64,000 nt of DNA from Paenibacillus sp. XY044. GTDB taxonomy: Bacteria; Bacillota; Bacilli; Paenibacillales; Paenibacillaceae. A program made the position numbers and the translations under genes. The first letter of the stretch is position 1, and the number at the start of each line of letters is the position of its first letter. Below the pieces are notes generated by a model, which did not search any database, was not told the DNA's origin, and was given only the letters and a program-made list of their open reading frames with translations. This document shows, one piece after another, positions 51,966-62,547 of the stretch. The stretch covers positions 682,001 through 746,000 of the forward strand of contig NZ_NQMO01000003.1 of NCBI RefSeq assembly GCF_002257645.1, written 5' to 3'.

Positions 51966-53300
51966 ATGTCGAAACCGAAAAAGCTCAAGCTTGGGGCAAT
52001 GATCCATGGTGTGGGCGGAGGTTGGGAGGATTGGCGGCACCCGGATGCGATAACCGATGCCAGCGTAAACTTTGATTTTTACAAAAGAGAGGCCCTGACA
52101 GCGGAGGCTGGAAAATTCGATTTTGCTTTTATCGCTGACAGCGTACACATTACCGCCAATTCGAGCCCGCATTACCTCAACCGCTTCGAACCGCTGACGA
52201 TCTTGTCGGCTCTTGCCGCCGTAACGTCTCGAATCGGGCTGGTCGGCACGTTAACCGTGAGCTACAGTGAGCCGTTCACCGTCGCCAGACAATTCGCTTC
52301 TCTCGACCATATCAGCCACGGCAGGGCAGGATGGAACGTGGTGACTTCCTGGCTCTCCGGCAGCGCCAACAACTACAGCAAAGACGAGCATCCTCCGCAT
52401 GAAACCCGGTATCGGATCGCCCAAGAGCATGTGGATGTCGTCCGGGGCTTGTGGGATTCCTGGGAGGACGATGCTTTCGTTCGGGACAAACCGTCCGGCG
52501 TGTTCTTCGATCCCGGCAAACTGCACGCCTTAAATCATAAAGGAGAATTTTTCTCCGTCCAGGGGCCGCTTAACATCGCCCGTTCCAAGCAAGGGCAGCC
52601 TGTTATTTTCCAGGCGGGGACTTCCGAGGATGGACGCAATTTCGCCGCTAAAAATGCCGATGCCATCTTCGTAGGCCACGAAACGATAGAAGAAGCCCAA
52701 AGCTATTACCGTGACGTGAAGGGCCGGGCGGCAGGATTCGGACGAAATCCGGATGATCTTGCGATTCTTCCCGGTATCAGGCCCGTTATCGGCAGGACGG
52801 AAGAAGAAGCAGAGCGCAAATATCAGGAGACGGTCAACCTCGTTTCCATCGAAAAAGCCGTCGTCGCTTTGGGCAGGCCGTTCAACGATTTCGACTTCAG
52901 CCGGTTTCCGCTCGATGAGCCTTTTCCGGATTTGGGCGATCTGGGGCTGAACAGCCAACAGGGGAGTTCCGAGAAGATTAAGCGGCTGGCCAAAGAGCAC
53001 AATCTAACGCTGCGCCAAGTCGCGCTCCGTTTTGCAACGCCGAGAAGCCAATTCGTCGGCACTCCCGAACAGGTTGCGGACACGATACAGCAGTGGTACG
53101 AGCAAGGAGCGGCGGACGGCTTTATTATAGGCGTCGGCATTCCGAACGGGCTGCAGGATTTTGTCGAGTTGGTCGTCCCGATCTTGCAGCAGCGGGGCTT
53201 ATTCCGGGAAGCGTATGAGCACGATACACTGCGCGGACATCTCGGTTTGAAGTTTCCGGTTAACCGTTACAGCGACTTGCAGCAGCCGGTCAACGGATAA
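51966..53300 (+). CDS. FMN-dependent monooxygenase, NtaA/SnaA/DszA (class C) family, first copy
   Basis: 444 aa luciferase-like TIM barrel. Family segments: [11 protein letters not shown] (about residues 18-28), [31 protein letters not shown] (about 122-132), [22 protein letters not shown] and [16 protein letters not shown]. Relatives oxidise nitrilotriacetate, dibenzothiophene sulfone, dimethyl sulfide or S-substituted cysteines using FMNH2 and O2. ATG 51966 is 9 nt after AAGGAGG; the ATG at 51960 is too close. It needs a flavin reductase, not found in this window. Substrate inferred to be an organosulfur compound. Confidence 0.92.
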   Translation: MSKPKKLKLGAMIHGVGGGWEDWRHPDAITDASVNFDFYKREALTAEAGKFDFAFIADSVHITANSSPHYLNRFEPLTILSALAAVTSRIGLVGTLTVSYSEPFTVARQFASLDHISHGRAGWNVVTSWLSGSANNYSKDEHPPHETRYRIAQEHVDVVRGLWDSWEDDAFVRDKPSGVFFDPGKLHALNHKGEFFSVQGPLNIARSKQGQPVIFQAGTSEDGRNFAAKNADAIFVGHETIEEAQSYYRDVKGRAAGFGRNPDDLAILPGIRPVIGRTEEEAERKYQETVNLVSIEKAVVALGRPFNDFDFSRFPLDEPFPDLGDLGLNSQQGSSEKIKRLAKEHNLTLRQVALRFATPRSQFVGTPEQVADTIQQWYEQGAADGFIIGVGIPNGLQDFVELVVPILQQRGLFREAYEHDTLRGHLGLKFPVNRYSDLQQPVNG

Positions 53301-53329
53301 ACAGACTACTTTGTAGATGGAGATGGGTT

Positions 53330-54985
53330 ATGAAAAAGTCTTGGGCAAGAGCCGTTAAAATGGCTACGATTCTTTTGGCGCTGACCCTGCTGCTGTCCGC
53401 TTGCGGAGATGGAAGCAGTCAGGCCACACAAGGAGCGAATGCAGCGGAAGTGGACTCTGGGCCTGTTACGCCCGGAGGGGAGCTGGTCTTTGCATTGGGG
53501 GGCATCGTGACCGATGACAATCTCGACGCACACAAAGCGGGCAACGCCCAGAACGGACGGGTGATGAGATCGCTGTACGACAGTCTGGTCGTCGAGCTGC
53601 CGGACCATTCGATCAAGCCATGGCTCGCCACTTCATGGGAGATTTCGGAGGACAAAAAGAGCTATACGTTCCATTTACGCAAGGACGTCAAATTTCACGA
53701 CGGCACTCCGTTCAACGCGGAGGCGGTCAAGTTCAACTTCGATCGGATCAAGGATCCCAAGACGAAGGCGTCAAGCTCGTTGAATGAAATCGGAAGCTAC
53801 GTCTCAACGGATGTGCTGGACGAATACACGGCGAGGATTAACTTTAGTGCTCCATTCGCGCCCTTTTTGAGCAATGCGGCGAAGGTCGATCTGGGGTTCG
53901 TGTCCCCTGCGGCCGTTAAGAAATACGGGGATAAGTATCCCCAGAATCCGGTGGGCACGGGACCGTTCAAGCTCGTGAAGTTGGTGCCTGGAACGGAAGT
54001 CCAATTCGAGAAGAATTCCGACTATAACTGGGCTCCGCCGACGGCGAAGCATCAGGGGCCGGCTTATTTGGATAAGCTGACCGTCAAGTATGTGCCAGAG
54101 GAAGCGACCAGAATCAGCGTGCTGCAGAGCAAACAGGTGCAGGCGGCCGACATTATACCTCCGCAAAACTTGGTGGCGCTAAAGGCGGACAATCAATTTA
54201 GGGTTCAGGAAACCGAACTGCTGCAGGTGAATTTCTCGATTTATTTGAATCCGCAAAAAGCACCGTGGAATGATCTGAAAGTCAGGGAAGCCGTGCGAGC
54301 GGCTATGGATCTGGACGCTGCGGTCAAAACGATCTATCTGGGCACTTCGAAGCAGGCCTGGTCTCCGATTTCACCTTCTATGCTCGGCTATACTCCGACC
54401 GTGGAAAACTCCTGGAAGCCGGATGCGGCGAAAGCAAATCAGCTTCTGGACGATCTTGGCTGGGTAAAGGGAGCGGACGGCACCCGCATGAAGGACGGTA
54501 ACAAGCTGACCATTGAATTTATCGATACGCAGGGGAACCGGGAGAAGCGGCTCGATTTGATGGCGGTGCTTCAGCAGCAGTTGAAGCAGGCGGGTATTGA
54601 ATTGAAAGTCGTGTCTCTGCCTTCGGGAACCTATTCGGAGCGCCGGCTGAAAGGGGATTACGACCTTGTGGCTGCAAGCCAATTCTCCGGAGATCCCGAC
54701 GTGCTGCGGCAAATTTTTTCCACCAAGGGCCCGTCGAAGAAAAACAATCTCGCCCGGGCAAACGATCCCCATCTGGATCAGTGGCTCGAAGACGGTTATT
54801 TGGAGAATGATCCGGAGAAGCGTAAAGAAATTTATAAAAAAGCACAGGAATGGATTATTCAAAATGTATATTCCATACCGACCTACGTATTCCAATACTC
54901 GCTAGCATCCGTTCAGGAAGTGAACGGCATCACGTTTGATTCTCCTGGATGGCCGGTATTTTACGATGCATGGATTAAAAAATAA
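53330..54985 (+). CDS. Family 5 (Dpp/Opp-type) solute-binding lipoprotein
   Basis: 551 aa. Signal peptide with lipobox LLSAC (Cys about residue 24), then the SBP_bac_5 fold: TPGGELVFALGG, YDSLVVELPDHSIKPWLATSWEIS, YTFHLRKDVKFHDGTPFNAEAVKFNFDRI. It binds a peptide-like or amino-acid-derived compound, here probably an S-containing one, for the importer that follows. Confidence 0.93.
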   Translation: MKKSWARAVKMATILLALTLLLSACGDGSSQATQGANAAEVDSGPVTPGGELVFALGGIVTDDNLDAHKAGNAQNGRVMRSLYDSLVVELPDHSIKPWLATSWEISEDKKSYTFHLRKDVKFHDGTPFNAEAVKFNFDRIKDPKTKASSSLNEIGSYVSTDVLDEYTARINFSAPFAPFLSNAAKVDLGFVSPAAVKKYGDKYPQNPVGTGPFKLVKLVPGTEVQFEKNSDYNWAPPTAKHQGPAYLDKLTVKYVPEEATRISVLQSKQVQAADIIPPQNLVALKADNQFRVQETELLQVNFSIYLNPQKAPWNDLKVREAVRAAMDLDAAVKTIYLGTSKQAWSPISPSMLGYTPTVENSWKPDAAKANQLLDDLGWVKGADGTRMKDGNKLTIEFIDTQGNREKRLDLMAVLQQQLKQAGIELKVVSLPSGTYSERRLKGDYDLVAASQFSGDPDVLRQIFSTKGPSKKNNLARANDPHLDQWLEDGYLENDPEKRKEIYKKAQEWIIQNVYSIPTYVFQYSLASVQEVNGITFDSPGWPVFYDAWIKK

Positions 54986-55006
54986 ACGAATCGGAGGGAG
55001 CCGTCC

Positions 55007-55930
55007 ATGATCAAATATATTCTGAACCGGATCATCGTCTCCATTCCGGTCATTCTGGGTTCGCTGACCCTGGTGTTTATTATCATCCATTGGCTCCCGG
55101 GGGATCCGGCCCAGATGATCGCCGGCGACGATGCTGCGCCGGAGCGGGTCGATTTTCTCAGAGAGCAGTTTGGTCTTAACGAGCCTTTGTGGAAGCAGTA
55201 TCTCGACTATTTGTGGAACAGCATAAGAGGGGATTTCGGTCATTCCTTCGCCAATAGCCAACCGGTCCTGGAGAGGCTGGTTGCCCAGCTTCCGGCCACG
55301 CTTTCACTCGCCGTCGTCAGCACCATCTTTGCTATCGTGGTCGGCGTTGCGCTCGGGGTGTTATCCGCCGTGTATAGGAACAAAGCGCTCGACTACATTG
55401 TGCGAGTCATCAGCCTGTTGGGAGTTTCCATGCCGAAGTTTTGGCTGGGCATTCTGCTCATCCTGATCTTCTCCGTGCATTTGCGGCTGCTTCCAGCGAT
55501 CGGTAACGGGAGCTTCAAGCAGCTGATCCTGCCTTCATTCGCCTTGGGTCTAACCGGCGCAGGTATGCTGACGCGGATGGTGCGCAACAGCGTACTCGAA
55601 GTGATCCAAGAGCCATTTGTGGTAACCCTTCGCTCCAAAGGCTTGACCGAACGCGCGGTGCTCTACCGGCATGTGCTTCGCAACGCGCTGATGCCGGCGG
55701 TAACCGTTCTCGGCGTGTTAGTCGGTGAAATGCTGGCCGGAGCCGTTGTGACGGAAACCGTGTTTTCGAGACAAGGGCTTGGCAAGCTCGTGGTGGACGC
55801 GATCAACCAAAAAGATATCCCGGTTATTCAGGCAGCGATTCTGATCACCGGTATCTTTACCATCATCGTCAATTTGTTGGTGGATATATCGTACTCTTAT
55901 GTCGACCCAAGGGTGAGGAAGGCCCGATAA
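55007..55930 (+). CDS. Dpp/Opp-type ABC transporter permease, DppB
   Basis: 307 aa with about six membrane segments. Typical start IKYILNRIIVSIPVILGSLTLVF and LPGDPAQMIAGDDA, and the EAA loop PFVVTLRSKGLTERAVLYRHVLRNALMP (about residues 205-230). Forms the channel with the 56001 protein. GGAGGG precedes ATG 55007. Confidence 0.94.
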   Translation: MIKYILNRIIVSIPVILGSLTLVFIIIHWLPGDPAQMIAGDDAAPERVDFLREQFGLNEPLWKQYLDYLWNSIRGDFGHSFANSQPVLERLVAQLPATLSLAVVSTIFAIVVGVALGVLSAVYRNKALDYIVRVISLLGVSMPKFWLGILLILIFSVHLRLLPAIGNGSFKQLILPSFALGLTGAGMLTRMVRNSVLEVIQEPFVVTLRSKGLTERAVLYRHVLRNALMPAVTVLGVLVGEMLAGAVVTETVFSRQGLGKLVVDAINQKDIPVIQAAILITGIFTIIVNLLVDISYSYVDPRVRKAR

Positions 55931-56000
55931 CATCCGTTTGTTCTTATTCCTGCGTTGGAGAACAGACGTATTAAATCCATTGGGAAGGAGTGAAACATCC

Positions 56001-56915
56001 ATGCAGGTGAACTCCGCGACGCCGGAAATGACACCAGAGGCGGTAGCGTCGAATCCGGGGGGAGGTGCGGCCCAGCCCAGGCTGCGATCCAGTGCCGGCA
56101 GCTTGACCGTGTCCAAAGCGCTGCTTGGCTTCTCGCTTGCCGTGCTGGCCTTTCTGGTCGCGGCAGCCATCGTTCCACAGTGGATCGCGCCATATTCGCC
56201 TACGGATATGAAGACGGATCAGCTGCTGCATTCGCCGAGCCTGTCACACTGGCTCGGAACCGATCAATTCGGCCGGGATGTTTGGACGCTCATCATTTTC
56301 GGCAGCCGCCAGTCTTTATTGATGGGGATCGTATCGGTTCTTATCGGCGGGTTGATCGGCATGCTGATCGGCCTCATAGCCGGATATTGCGGCGGCATCG
56401 TCGATTCCGTTTTCATGAGGCTGAACGATATTCTGATGACGATCCCCGGCATCCTGCTTGCGATCGCCATCTCTGTGGCACTGGGGCCGAGCTTTTTTAA
56501 CGTCATCATCGCGATCAGTGTGGCTGCCATACCTGGAAAAGCGCGGGTGATACGCAGTACCGTCCTATCGATTCGCAGTCGTCCGTTCATTGATGCCGCC
56601 CGCGCCGTCGGTACTTCGCATCTTGAAATTATGTTCCGGCACATCTTGCCGAACTGTCTCTCTCCCCTTCTTGTGATGATGACCATTGGGGTAGGAAGCT
56701 CCATTCTCGTAGGAACCGGACTAAGCTTTCTCGGTCTCGGCGTGGTTCAGGAAATTCCGGATTGGGGCTACCTGCTCTCGCAAGGGCGCAGCTATATGAC
56801 GGTAGCCTGGTGGGTGGCCACGTTCCCAGGGCTCGCCATCACGCTGCTAGTTATCGTAGTGAATCTAATCGGAGACCATCTTCGCGACCGGATGGATCCG
56901 AAGAGGGGAGTTTGA
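56001..56915 (+). CDS. Dpp/Opp-type ABC transporter permease, DppC
   Basis: 304 aa from ATG 56001 (AAGGAG 12 nt upstream; the earlier in-frame start at 55938 lacks an RBS). A polar N-terminal tail is followed by about six membrane segments, HWLGTDQFGRDVWTLIIFGSRQSLLMG (near residue 85) and the EAA loop FIDAARAVGTSHLEIMFRHILPN. Pairs with the 55007 permease. Confidence 0.94.
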   Translation: MQVNSATPEMTPEAVASNPGGGAAQPRLRSSAGSLTVSKALLGFSLAVLAFLVAAAIVPQWIAPYSPTDMKTDQLLHSPSLSHWLGTDQFGRDVWTLIIFGSRQSLLMGIVSVLIGGLIGMLIGLIAGYCGGIVDSVFMRLNDILMTIPGILLAIAISVALGPSFFNVIIAISVAAIPGKARVIRSTVLSIRSRPFIDAARAVGTSHLEIMFRHILPNCLSPLLVMMTIGVGSSILVGTGLSFLGLGVVQEIPDWGYLLSQGRSYMTVAWWVATFPGLAITLLVIVVNLIGDHLRDRMDPKRGV

Positions 56916-56916
56916 A

Positions 56917-58983
56917 ATGAAGCCATTGCTGGATATACAACAGTTGTCCGTTGACTTCCAGACGCCAAGAGGCCCGTTAAATGCGGTTCAGCACGTCAAT
57001 CTGACGATCGGAAGCGGAGAGATCGTCTGCCTCGTCGGAGAGTCGGGAAGCGGCAAGACGATCACGTCTTTATCCATCATGCGGTTGATCGACTATGATA
57101 ACGGCAGAGTATCCGAGGGTCGGATCATGCTGGACGGCCGCAGTCTCGTCGGTTTGTCGCAGCGGGAAATCAGCGAGCTTCGGGGCAAGAAGATCGCCAT
57201 GATTTTTCAGGAGCCGATGACCGCTCTTGACCCTGTATTTACGATCGGGCAGCAAATCACGGAGGTAATCCTTCGTCATGAGAAGGTAAGCAAGGCTGCG
57301 GCACGGGACAAGGCCGTCCATTTGCTTCGGCGGGTCGGGATTCCGGAGCCGGACATCCGGATGAAGCAGTATCCGTATGAGCTCTCAGGCGGTATGCGGC
57401 AGCGGGCAATGATTGCGATGGCGCTGGCATGCGGTCCTGAGCTGCTTATCGCCGATGAGCCGACAACGGCGCTCGACGTCACGATTCAAGCGCAGATCTT
57501 GAGCCTGCTTCAGGAGCTTAAGAGGGAGTTTCAAATGTCCATTCTGCTCATCACGCATGACTTGGGCATTGCCGCCGAGATGGCTGACCGGGTCGTTGTC
57601 ATGTACGCAGGAAAAGTGGTCGAGCAAGCAAGCGTTCATATGCTGTTTGAACAGCCTTCCCATCCATACACACAAGGGCTGCTTCAGTCCATCGTGACAC
57701 TGGATCAACCCAGGGGTTCAAAGCTGTACACGATCCGCGGCTCGATCCCGAGCTTGGCTGATCTTCCTTCCGGGTGCCGCTTTCACCCGCGCTGCCCTTA
57801 CGCTACGGATCGCTGCAAGAAAGAGGATCCACCGCTTACATACGTGAACGGGAGAGATGTCGCCTGCTGGCATGCGGAGAAACTGGAACATCTCGCCACC
57901 GAGGTGTACTTGGAACAAGCCGAGCCTTCTGCTGAGCTTAAACTTGGCTCCCATAAGATGCCTCGTCCTTCGTCAAGTTCCCAAGCTGTTTCGGAACAGC
58001 AGAGTCCTCTGCTGGAGATCAAACAACTAACCAAGTATTATCCTGTGCACGGAGGGGTATTTCATCGAAATAAAGCGTTCATTCGCGCGGTCGATGGGGT
58101 ATCTTTCCAAATCGAGAAGGGGGAGACCTTCGGTCTCGTCGGTGAATCGGGATGCGGCAAGTCAACCCTTGGACGGGTGCTGCTTCAATTGGAAAAGGCA
58201 ACCGGCGGGGAGGTCATCTTCGAAGGAAGGCATCTGCTTCCCGCCGGTGATGGAAGAAGCGGCGGCAGGGTCAGCTGGAAGGAATCCCGCCGCGACATGC
58301 AGGTGGTCTTCCAGGACCCGTACGGCTCGATCAATCCGCGCTGGAAGGTAGGGGATATCATAGGAGAGCCATTGTGGGTGCACGAATCGCTGCGGGGATC
58401 GGCCAAGCGTGAGAAGGTCGAAGCCGTGATGCAGTCCGTCGGCCTGAATCCGTCATGGTATGACCGTTATCCGCATGAATTCTCTGGCGGCCAGCGGCAG
58501 CGGATCGGCATTGCCCGCGCCATTGCGCTGAGTCCCAAGTTCATTCTGGCAGATGAAGCGGTCTCCGCACTTGACGTATCGGTCCAATCGCAAGTCGTTA
58601 ATCTGATGCAGGAGCTTCAGCAGCAGCTGAAGCTGACCTATCTGTTCATCGCGCACGGTTTGAACATCGTGCGCCACATCTCAGACCGGATCGGCGTGAT
58701 GTACCTCGGCAAGCTGGTCGAACTCGCGCCTACCGACGAGTTGTTTAGACAGCCAGCCCATCATTATACGAAGGCATTGTTATCCGCCATCCCTATCGCC
58801 GATCCGAAGCGGAAGCGGAACTATATGCCGATCGAAGGTGAGATACCGTCCCCGGCCAATCCGCCATCCGGCTGCCGGTTCCATACGCGCTGCCCTGCTG
58901 CGACCTCGCGATGCAAAGAAGTGGAGCCCGAGCTTCAACCGGTCGGAACAGGTCACTGGGCAGCCTGCCACTATCCTCTATAG
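56917..58983 (+). CDS. Fused Dpp/Opp-type ATP-binding protein (DppD-DppF)
   Basis: 688 aa with two complete ATPases. The first (about 1-330) has [23 protein letters not shown] and [14 protein letters not shown]; the second (about 365-688) has [23 protein letters not shown] and a [12 protein letters not shown] switch region (His-Gly instead of the usual Ser-His). Each ends in the C-terminal oligopeptide-transporter Cys motif ([32 protein letters not shown]). Fusion removes the need for two genes and is known from GsiA/YejF. Powers the transporter just upstream. Confidence 0.95.
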   Translation: MKPLLDIQQLSVDFQTPRGPLNAVQHVNLTIGSGEIVCLVGESGSGKTITSLSIMRLIDYDNGRVSEGRIMLDGRSLVGLSQREISELRGKKIAMIFQEPMTALDPVFTIGQQITEVILRHEKVSKAAARDKAVHLLRRVGIPEPDIRMKQYPYELSGGMRQRAMIAMALACGPELLIADEPTTALDVTIQAQILSLLQELKREFQMSILLITHDLGIAAEMADRVVVMYAGKVVEQASVHMLFEQPSHPYTQGLLQSIVTLDQPRGSKLYTIRGSIPSLADLPSGCRFHPRCPYATDRCKKEDPPLTYVNGRDVACWHAEKLEHLATEVYLEQAEPSAELKLGSHKMPRPSSSSQAVSEQQSPLLEIKQLTKYYPVHGGVFHRNKAFIRAVDGVSFQIEKGETFGLVGESGCGKSTLGRVLLQLEKATGGEVIFEGRHLLPAGDGRSGGRVSWKESRRDMQVVFQDPYGSINPRWKVGDIIGEPLWVHESLRGSAKREKVEAVMQSVGLNPSWYDRYPHEFSGGQRQRIGIARAIALSPKFILADEAVSALDVSVQSQVVNLMQELQQQLKLTYLFIAHGLNIVRHISDRIGVMYLGKLVELAPTDELFRQPAHHYTKALLSAIPIADPKRKRNYMPIEGEIPSPANPPSGCRFHTRCPAATSRCKEVEPELQPVGTGHWAACHYPL

Positions 58984-59058
58984 GCGAAGCATAACATGGG
59001 TTGCCGCTTGCGGGAATTCGGCGGCAGATCCGTCAGATTAAGGAAGAGGAGGATCAAC

Positions 59059-60405
59059 ATGAGTAAAATGATGCATTTGGGGCTCTTCGTCACTGCGGCC
59101 GGCCACCATGCGGGCGGCTGGCGCCATCCGGATGCGGCTGTCAGCGATCCGCTGGATCCCGATTATTATCAATCGATCGCACAAAAGGCGGAGCGTGCCA
59201 AGCTGGATATGCTGTTCATCGCCGATAAACTGGCCATTGACGATAATTACGGAAGCAGCTTCGAGATGACGGTCACACACCGTCCGTCCTTATCCGCAGA
59301 GCCCCTGACGCTATTAGCGGCACTAAGCGCGGTGACGGACAAGATCGGGCTAGCGGCCACCGCCTCCACGACATACAATGAGCCCTTTCACATCGCGCGC
59401 AAGTTTGCGACGCTGGATCATTTGAGCAAAGGCCGCGCGGCGTGGAATGTCGTCACTTCAACCAGCGATGCTGAAGCGCGCAACTTCAGCAAGTTGGAGC
59501 ACCTCGATCATCATGCCCGTTATGATCGGGCTTCGGAGTTTCTCGAGGTCGTCCGATCGCTCTGGGACAGTTGGGAAGACGATGCGCTGCTCAGCGACAA
59601 GGAGAAAGGCATTTTTGCCGACAAGGATAAGGTTCATTATGTGCATCATCAAGGAGAATGGTTCAACGTCCGGGGCCCCTTGAACGTACAGCGGCCTCCC
59701 CAAGGCCATCCCGTGCTGATTCAGGCCGGTTCGTCCGGCCCGTTCCGGGATTTGGCCGCCAAGTATGCGGAGGTGATATTTACGGCCCAGCCGAATTTCG
59801 AGTCCGCAAGCAGCTTTTATGATGATTTTAAAGGAAGGCTGCAAGCGCTGGGGCGCTCTCGCGACGACGTCAAAATTTTGCCCGGGACGATGCTTATTGT
59901 AGGCCATACGGAGAGGGAAGCACAAGAAAAGGAGCGCTATCTGGAGTCGCTCATCCATACGAATACGGGACTCGCGTTTATGTCGGGTAGTATGAATTAC
60001 GATTTATCCAAGCATCCGTTGGATGAGCCTTTTCCCGACATTGAACATGCCATTCGGGGGAGCCGGGGACGATTCCAATTCGTTTTCCGCAAAGCTCGGG
60101 AAGAAGGCTTAACGCTGGAGCAAGTGGCTCGATGGTATATCGCGAGCCGGTCGCATCATATCGTGACGGGGACTCCGGAAACGATCGCCGACCGGTTGGA
60201 GCAGTGGTTCCGTGGCGGCGCATGCGACGGATTTAATCTGATGGCGCCTTATATGACAGACGGCCTGGACGATATACTCGAACGGGTCGTTCCCGAACTG
60301 CAAAACCGCGGTTTGTTCCGCGGGGATTATAGCGGTGTGACGCTTCGCGATCATTTCGGTTTGAAGCAGCCCGTCAACCGGTTTGCTCAAACTGCAATGC
60401 GCTAG
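59059..60405 (+). CDS. FMN-dependent monooxygenase, NtaA/SnaA/DszA family, second copy
   Basis: 448 aa, paralogous to the 51966 protein: GGWRHPDAAVSDPLD (about residues 18-32), [53 protein letters not shown] and a C-terminal LRDHFGLKQPVNRF. The first residues (MMHLGLFVTAAGHH) differ. ATG 59059 has AGGAGG 6 nt upstream. The two copies probably act on different S-linked substrates or in sequence. Confidence 0.92.
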   Translation: MSKMMHLGLFVTAAGHHAGGWRHPDAAVSDPLDPDYYQSIAQKAERAKLDMLFIADKLAIDDNYGSSFEMTVTHRPSLSAEPLTLLAALSAVTDKIGLAATASTTYNEPFHIARKFATLDHLSKGRAAWNVVTSTSDAEARNFSKLEHLDHHARYDRASEFLEVVRSLWDSWEDDALLSDKEKGIFADKDKVHYVHHQGEWFNVRGPLNVQRPPQGHPVLIQAGSSGPFRDLAAKYAEVIFTAQPNFESASSFYDDFKGRLQALGRSRDDVKILPGTMLIVGHTEREAQEKERYLESLIHTNTGLAFMSGSMNYDLSKHPLDEPFPDIEHAIRGSRGRFQFVFRKAREEGLTLEQVARWYIASRSHHIVTGTPETIADRLEQWFRGGACDGFNLMAPYMTDGLDDILERVVPELQNRGLFRGDYSGVTLRDHFGLKQPVNRFAQTAMR

Positions 60406-60436
60406 CAGATAAATATGGACCTAGGAGGAATGAAAG

Positions 60437-61576
60437 ATGGCGATTGATTTTATTACCATGCTGCCGACAAGCGGGGATCGTACTCTAATCGGCAAGTTGT
60501 CTGCGGATCCAAGCCGAGTAGATCCATGGAGAAATATTTCGGACCGTGAGCCATCTCTAGCCAATCTGATCTCGATTGTGCAAGCCGCCGAGAAAGGGGG
60601 CTTCGATGCGACCCTGCTCCCGACCGGCAATGTCTGCCTTGATTCGCTCGTGACGGCTTCGGCGCTGGTTAGCCACACGGAGAAGATCAAGTTTCTGTTT
60701 GCGGCCAGACCGGGATTTACGGCACCCGCCATATTCGCCAGGCAGATCGGGACGTTGGATTATTTATCCGGTGGGCGGGCGCTGATCAATGTCGTAACAG
60801 GTAAATCGCCGGCCGAACTGGCGGCTGACGGCGACTTCGTGCCGCATGACGCGAGGTATGACCGAACAGCCGAATTTATCCATGTGCTCAAACGCTTGTT
60901 TACCGAGGATCATTTCGATCATGAAGGCGATTATTACAAGCTTCGCGATGCTTCGTTATTTTACAAATCGGTGCAAAAGCCCAGACCGCTCATTTACTTC
61001 GGCGGCGCTTCGGAGGCGGGCAAGCGGGCTGCCGTCAAGGAAGCGGATGTCTATATGCTGTGGGCGGAATCACTTGATCTGACGCGCGAGCGGATCGAAG
61101 AGGTAAAAGCGCTGGCGGCTCTTGAGAACCGTGTGCTGGATTATAGCATTTCGTTCCAGGTGATTCTGGGCGATACCGAAGAGGAAGCTTGGCGGAGGGC
61201 TGATGAGATCATTCGTCACGTCGATCCGGCTGTCATCGCCAGAAAAGAAACCGAAGTGACGATCAAGGACGAGTCGATTGGAGACCGGCGGCTGCAGAAG
61301 CTGATGAATGATTCCCGCGCGAACGATTTCCGGATCGGGCCGAACGTATGGGCCGGTCTGACGCAAGTAATGGGCGGTAATTCCATCGCCTTGGTGGGGA
61401 CTCCCGATCAAGTAGCCGACCGGATTCTGGATTACGCGGATCTCGGCTTCACTAAAGTGCTGCTTCGCGGTCTGCCTTTCCTCGAAACCATCACGGCCAT
61501 CGGGCGTGACGTCATTCCGAGAGTACGCGAAAAAGAAAAGGCGCGTCAGCGGGACTCCGATTCCCAATCGGCATAA
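60437..61576 (+). CDS. SsuD-family (alkanesulfonate monooxygenase-like) FMN-dependent enzyme
   Basis: 379 aa. It follows E. coli SsuD closely in pattern: DFITMLPTSGD, LLPTGNVCLDSLV (Cys67 corresponds to SsuD Cys54), LIYFGGASE and ALVGTPDQVADRI. SsuD opens the C-S bond of alkanesulfonates with FMNH2 and O2, giving an aldehyde and sulfite. AGGAGG precedes ATG 60437. It lies 32 nt after the second NtaA-type gene. Its substrate may be a sulfonate or sulfone made upstream in the pathway. The FMN reductase partner SsuE is not seen. Confidence 0.9.
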   Translation: MAIDFITMLPTSGDRTLIGKLSADPSRVDPWRNISDREPSLANLISIVQAAEKGGFDATLLPTGNVCLDSLVTASALVSHTEKIKFLFAARPGFTAPAIFARQIGTLDYLSGGRALINVVTGKSPAELAADGDFVPHDARYDRTAEFIHVLKRLFTEDHFDHEGDYYKLRDASLFYKSVQKPRPLIYFGGASEAGKRAAVKEADVYMLWAESLDLTRERIEEVKALAALENRVLDYSISFQVILGDTEEEAWRRADEIIRHVDPAVIARKETEVTIKDESIGDRRLQKLMNDSRANDFRIGPNVWAGLTQVMGGNSIALVGTPDQVADRILDYADLGFTKVLLRGLPFLETITAIGRDVIPRVREKEKARQRDSDSQSA

Positions 61577-61626
61577 AGCCGGCGGATCCGCCATCCGACG
61601 CATTTCATACGAAGGATGTGAAACCT

Positions 61627-62547
61627 GTGGGAGTTGCGTTTGTTTCGCTGCAGGAAGCGATGAAATGGATTCATGATGGGGTTACCCTCGCAATAAGCGG
61701 ACATATGGACATGTCACCGATGGCGCTCATTCGCGAGTTAATCCGTTCGCAAAAGCGAGACCTGTCGATCGTATGCGCAGGAGCTGCCGCCATAAACGCG
61801 GATCTGCTCATCGGATCGGACGTTGCCCAATCGATCGAATTCTCACAGATCACACTGGGAGAATACGGCTTTGCCCTCAACTTTCGCAGACGGCTCGAGC
61901 AGGGGAACATCTCGGTACGGGAGCATGCTTGCCCTTCGTTAGCGGCCGCACTGCAAGCCGGCGCGGCGGGGATTCCGTTCATTCCCGTCCGCGGGCTGAT
62001 AGGTACGGGATATATGGACATTCGGAGCGATTTCAAGGTAATAACGAACCCGTTTCAATTGGAGGAGTCGATCGCCGTTGTCCCCGCGATTCGACCGGAT
62101 GTCGCCATTTTCCATGCATTCCAGGCGGATACGCATGGCAATGTAGCCGCCTATCCAGGACACAATAACCGCCTGTTAGCCCAGGCGTCGCGCCACGTGA
62201 TCGTCTCGGTAGAGGAGATCGTTACGCCCGAGGAGCTAAGCCGGCATCCCGGAACGATCATTCCTTCCGTTTATATTACAGCCGTCGTTCATGCACCTCA
62301 AGGGGCTTATCCTACCGGCTGTCCAGGTCACTATGGAATCGACGGCGATCACATTCGAGCCTATGTCGAAGCCTCTCGTTCGGAGCCGGCGTTTCGGGAA
62401 TATATCGATCGAATCATCGGCTCCGACGATGCTTGCGGTACCCGGTCAAGCGAACCTACGTGTCAGCTCCGGGCTTCCGCTCATCGTACGGGGAATGAAG
62501 CGGCAGAGAGGATTGGAATCAAGGAAAGCAGGTGTGCACGATCATGA
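61627..62547 (+). CDS. Glutaconate CoA-transferase-like subunit A
   Basis: 306 aa. Class I CoA-transferase alpha-type: MKWIHDGVTLAISGHMDMSPMALIREL, VCAGAAAINADLLIGSD, EYGFALNFRRRLEQG, GTGYMDIRSDF and ADTHGNVAAYPG. GTG 61627 is preferred: AAGGA is 10 nt upstream, while the GTG at 61618 is too close. Overlaps subunit B as ATGA. The last about 35 residues (after DDACG) are polar and atypical. Confidence 0.87.
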   Translation: MGVAFVSLQEAMKWIHDGVTLAISGHMDMSPMALIRELIRSQKRDLSIVCAGAAAINADLLIGSDVAQSIEFSQITLGEYGFALNFRRRLEQGNISVREHACPSLAAALQAGAAGIPFIPVRGLIGTGYMDIRSDFKVITNPFQLEESIAVVPAIRPDVAIFHAFQADTHGNVAAYPGHNNRLLAQASRHVIVSVEEIVTPEELSRHPGTIIPSVYITAVVHAPQGAYPTGCPGHYGIDGDHIRAYVEASRSEPAFREYIDRIIGSDDACGTRSSEPTCQLRASAHRTGNEAAERIGIKESRCARS

